A stretch of DNA of 7,168 nucleotides, from contig JANYAJ010000104.1 in the NCBI GenBank assembly GCA_025361385.1, positions 1 through 7,168 of the forward strand. Direction: 5' to 3'. The DNA is from Nitrospira sp. Its GTDB lineage: Bacteria > Nitrospirota > Nitrospiria > Nitrospirales > Nitrospiraceae. Position 1 is the stretch's first letter. Every line of letters starts with the position of its first letter. A program made the position numbers and the translations under genes. The notes under the pieces were generated by a model. It had not been told where the DNA came from. It did no database searches and was given only the letters and a program-made list of their open reading frames with translations. This document shows, in pieces, positions 6,462 through 7,168 of the stretch.

Positions 6462-7168
6462 GTGCAACAGCTCATACCCCGGCATCTCATAGGTCTTCTA
6501 GGAGCTAGCTCGATTCTCGCGATGGCGTTCATTGGATGCCATAATCCGGCGAGTTCTTCGTTGCCTCCATCGGCCATCAGTTCTTCTGGCTCGGTGGTCC
6601 CGCCGTTGCCGAAGGGAGATGTCTATGCCGATGAAACCGTCCCGACTGCGGAAACGCCCGTCGAAACTGGTGACACGCTCGAGGTGGTGATTCGTCGCGG
6701 TGCCGGCGAAGAGAAGTTCTCCAGCGTGGTCCGGGAGAACGGAAAAATTTCCGTGGGATTCATGGAAGTGGATGTCGGAGGCATGACTGCGGCCGTGGCG
6801 GAAGCCCGCGTTCAGGAAGCGGCGATTCCCTACATGAAACAGCCGCGTGTGCAAGTGTTGCTGAAGAAAAAGGTCTTAAAGGTCAAGCGTGTTTTCGTGT
6901 TCGGGGATGTGAAGAAACCCGGGATGGTTCCCATGTCGAGACATATGACCGTGTTACAGGCCCTTGCCGCAGTCGACATGTATCATGAAACAGCCTTGAT
7001 GGAAGAAGTTCGGGTGATCCGAGGCGGCGACCTCTCAAAGCCGAATATGTTGATGGCCGATCTCGCGCGCATGTTTACCTATGGCGATATGACGAGGAAT
7101 CTTGCGTTGGAGGAAAACGATATCGTCTTTGTGCCGCGCCAACATCTGGGCGACGCCTCCGAAGCTGG
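6462..7168 (+). CDS. Wza-like polysaccharide export lipoprotein (partial, 3' end cut)
   Basis: Proteins of this family form the outer-membrane/periplasmic channel for capsule or exopolysaccharide. The visible 235 residues begin with a signal peptide (basic Arg7, hydrophobic 9-24) ending in a lipobox-like FIGC with Cys26, so an outer-membrane lipoprotein is expected. A Ser/Pro-rich linker (about 30-65) follows. The Poly_export domain covers about 66-137 (VETGDTLEVVIRR, then ENGKISVGFMEVDVGGMT, then QPRVQV). An SLBB-type domain covers about 143-226 (VFVFGDVKKPGMV, TVLQALAAV, EENDIVFVPR). The frame is open at the window edge, so the length and any further SLBB or C-terminal helix are unseen. It starts 19 nt after the HD-GYP stop with no terminator between, so it is very likely in the same operon. 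Related export genes are usually followed by chain-length and tyrosine-kinase genes, which would lie beyond the window. Confidence 0.9.
   Translation, partial: MQQLIPRHLIGLLGASSILAMAFIGCHNPASSSLPPSAISSSGSVVPPLPKGDVYADETVPTAETPVETGDTLEVVIRRGAGEEKFSSVVRENGKISVGFMEVDVGGMTAAVAEARVQEAAIPYMKQPRVQVLLKKKVLKVKRVFVFGDVKKPGMVPMSRHMTVLQALAAVDMYHETALMEEVRVIRGGDLSKPNMLMADLARMFTYGDMTRNLALEENDIVFVPRQHLGDASEA

Noticed and set aside
6498..6854. 118-aa open frame on the - strand
   Set aside because: It is antisense to the export lipoprotein, whose signal peptide and domains are clear on the + strand.

Overview
The window is a bacterial chromosomal segment of moderately high GC content. It is densely coded, with every confident gene on the + strand. 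The style of the proteins suggests a Gram-negative, free-living bacterium, with Nitrospirota (Nitrospira-like) as my best guess. The clues are a ComEC with SGSHLG and HPQLDH motif variants, frequent GTG starts, and a Wza-like outer-membrane lipoprotein next to an HD-GYP protein. This assignment is recalled resemblance only, because no search was possible.

The left half (about 129-4933) is a housekeeping run: dihydropteroate synthase (folP), phosphoglucosamine mutase (glmM) and the DNA-uptake channel protein ComEC. folP and glmM overlap by 8 nt, and glmM and comEC are 37 nt apart, so co-transcription is likely. The three genes share no pathway: they serve folate synthesis, the UDP-GlcNAc precursor supply, and DNA import.

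A 258-nt intergenic region (4934-5191) separates this run from the next group. It is locally AT-rich and carries several short dyads, a repeated ATAGCAT word and a weak extended -10 promoter candidate. It is the only substantial non-coding stretch in the window.

The right part (5192-7168) looks like the start of a second operon. It holds a 61-residue ribbon-helix-helix-type protein, a cytoplasmic HD-GYP-type protein, and a Wza-like polysaccharide export lipoprotein cut off by the window edge. The HD-GYP protein lacks one canonical metal-ligand His (Asn120) and has Glu-His in place of the usual His-His. The layout suggests a small DNA-binding regulator and a c-di-GMP-family protein, possibly non-catalytic, placed ahead of an exopolysaccharide export locus. 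Functions of individual domains rest on motifs seen in the sequence. The regulatory link between these three genes is inference.
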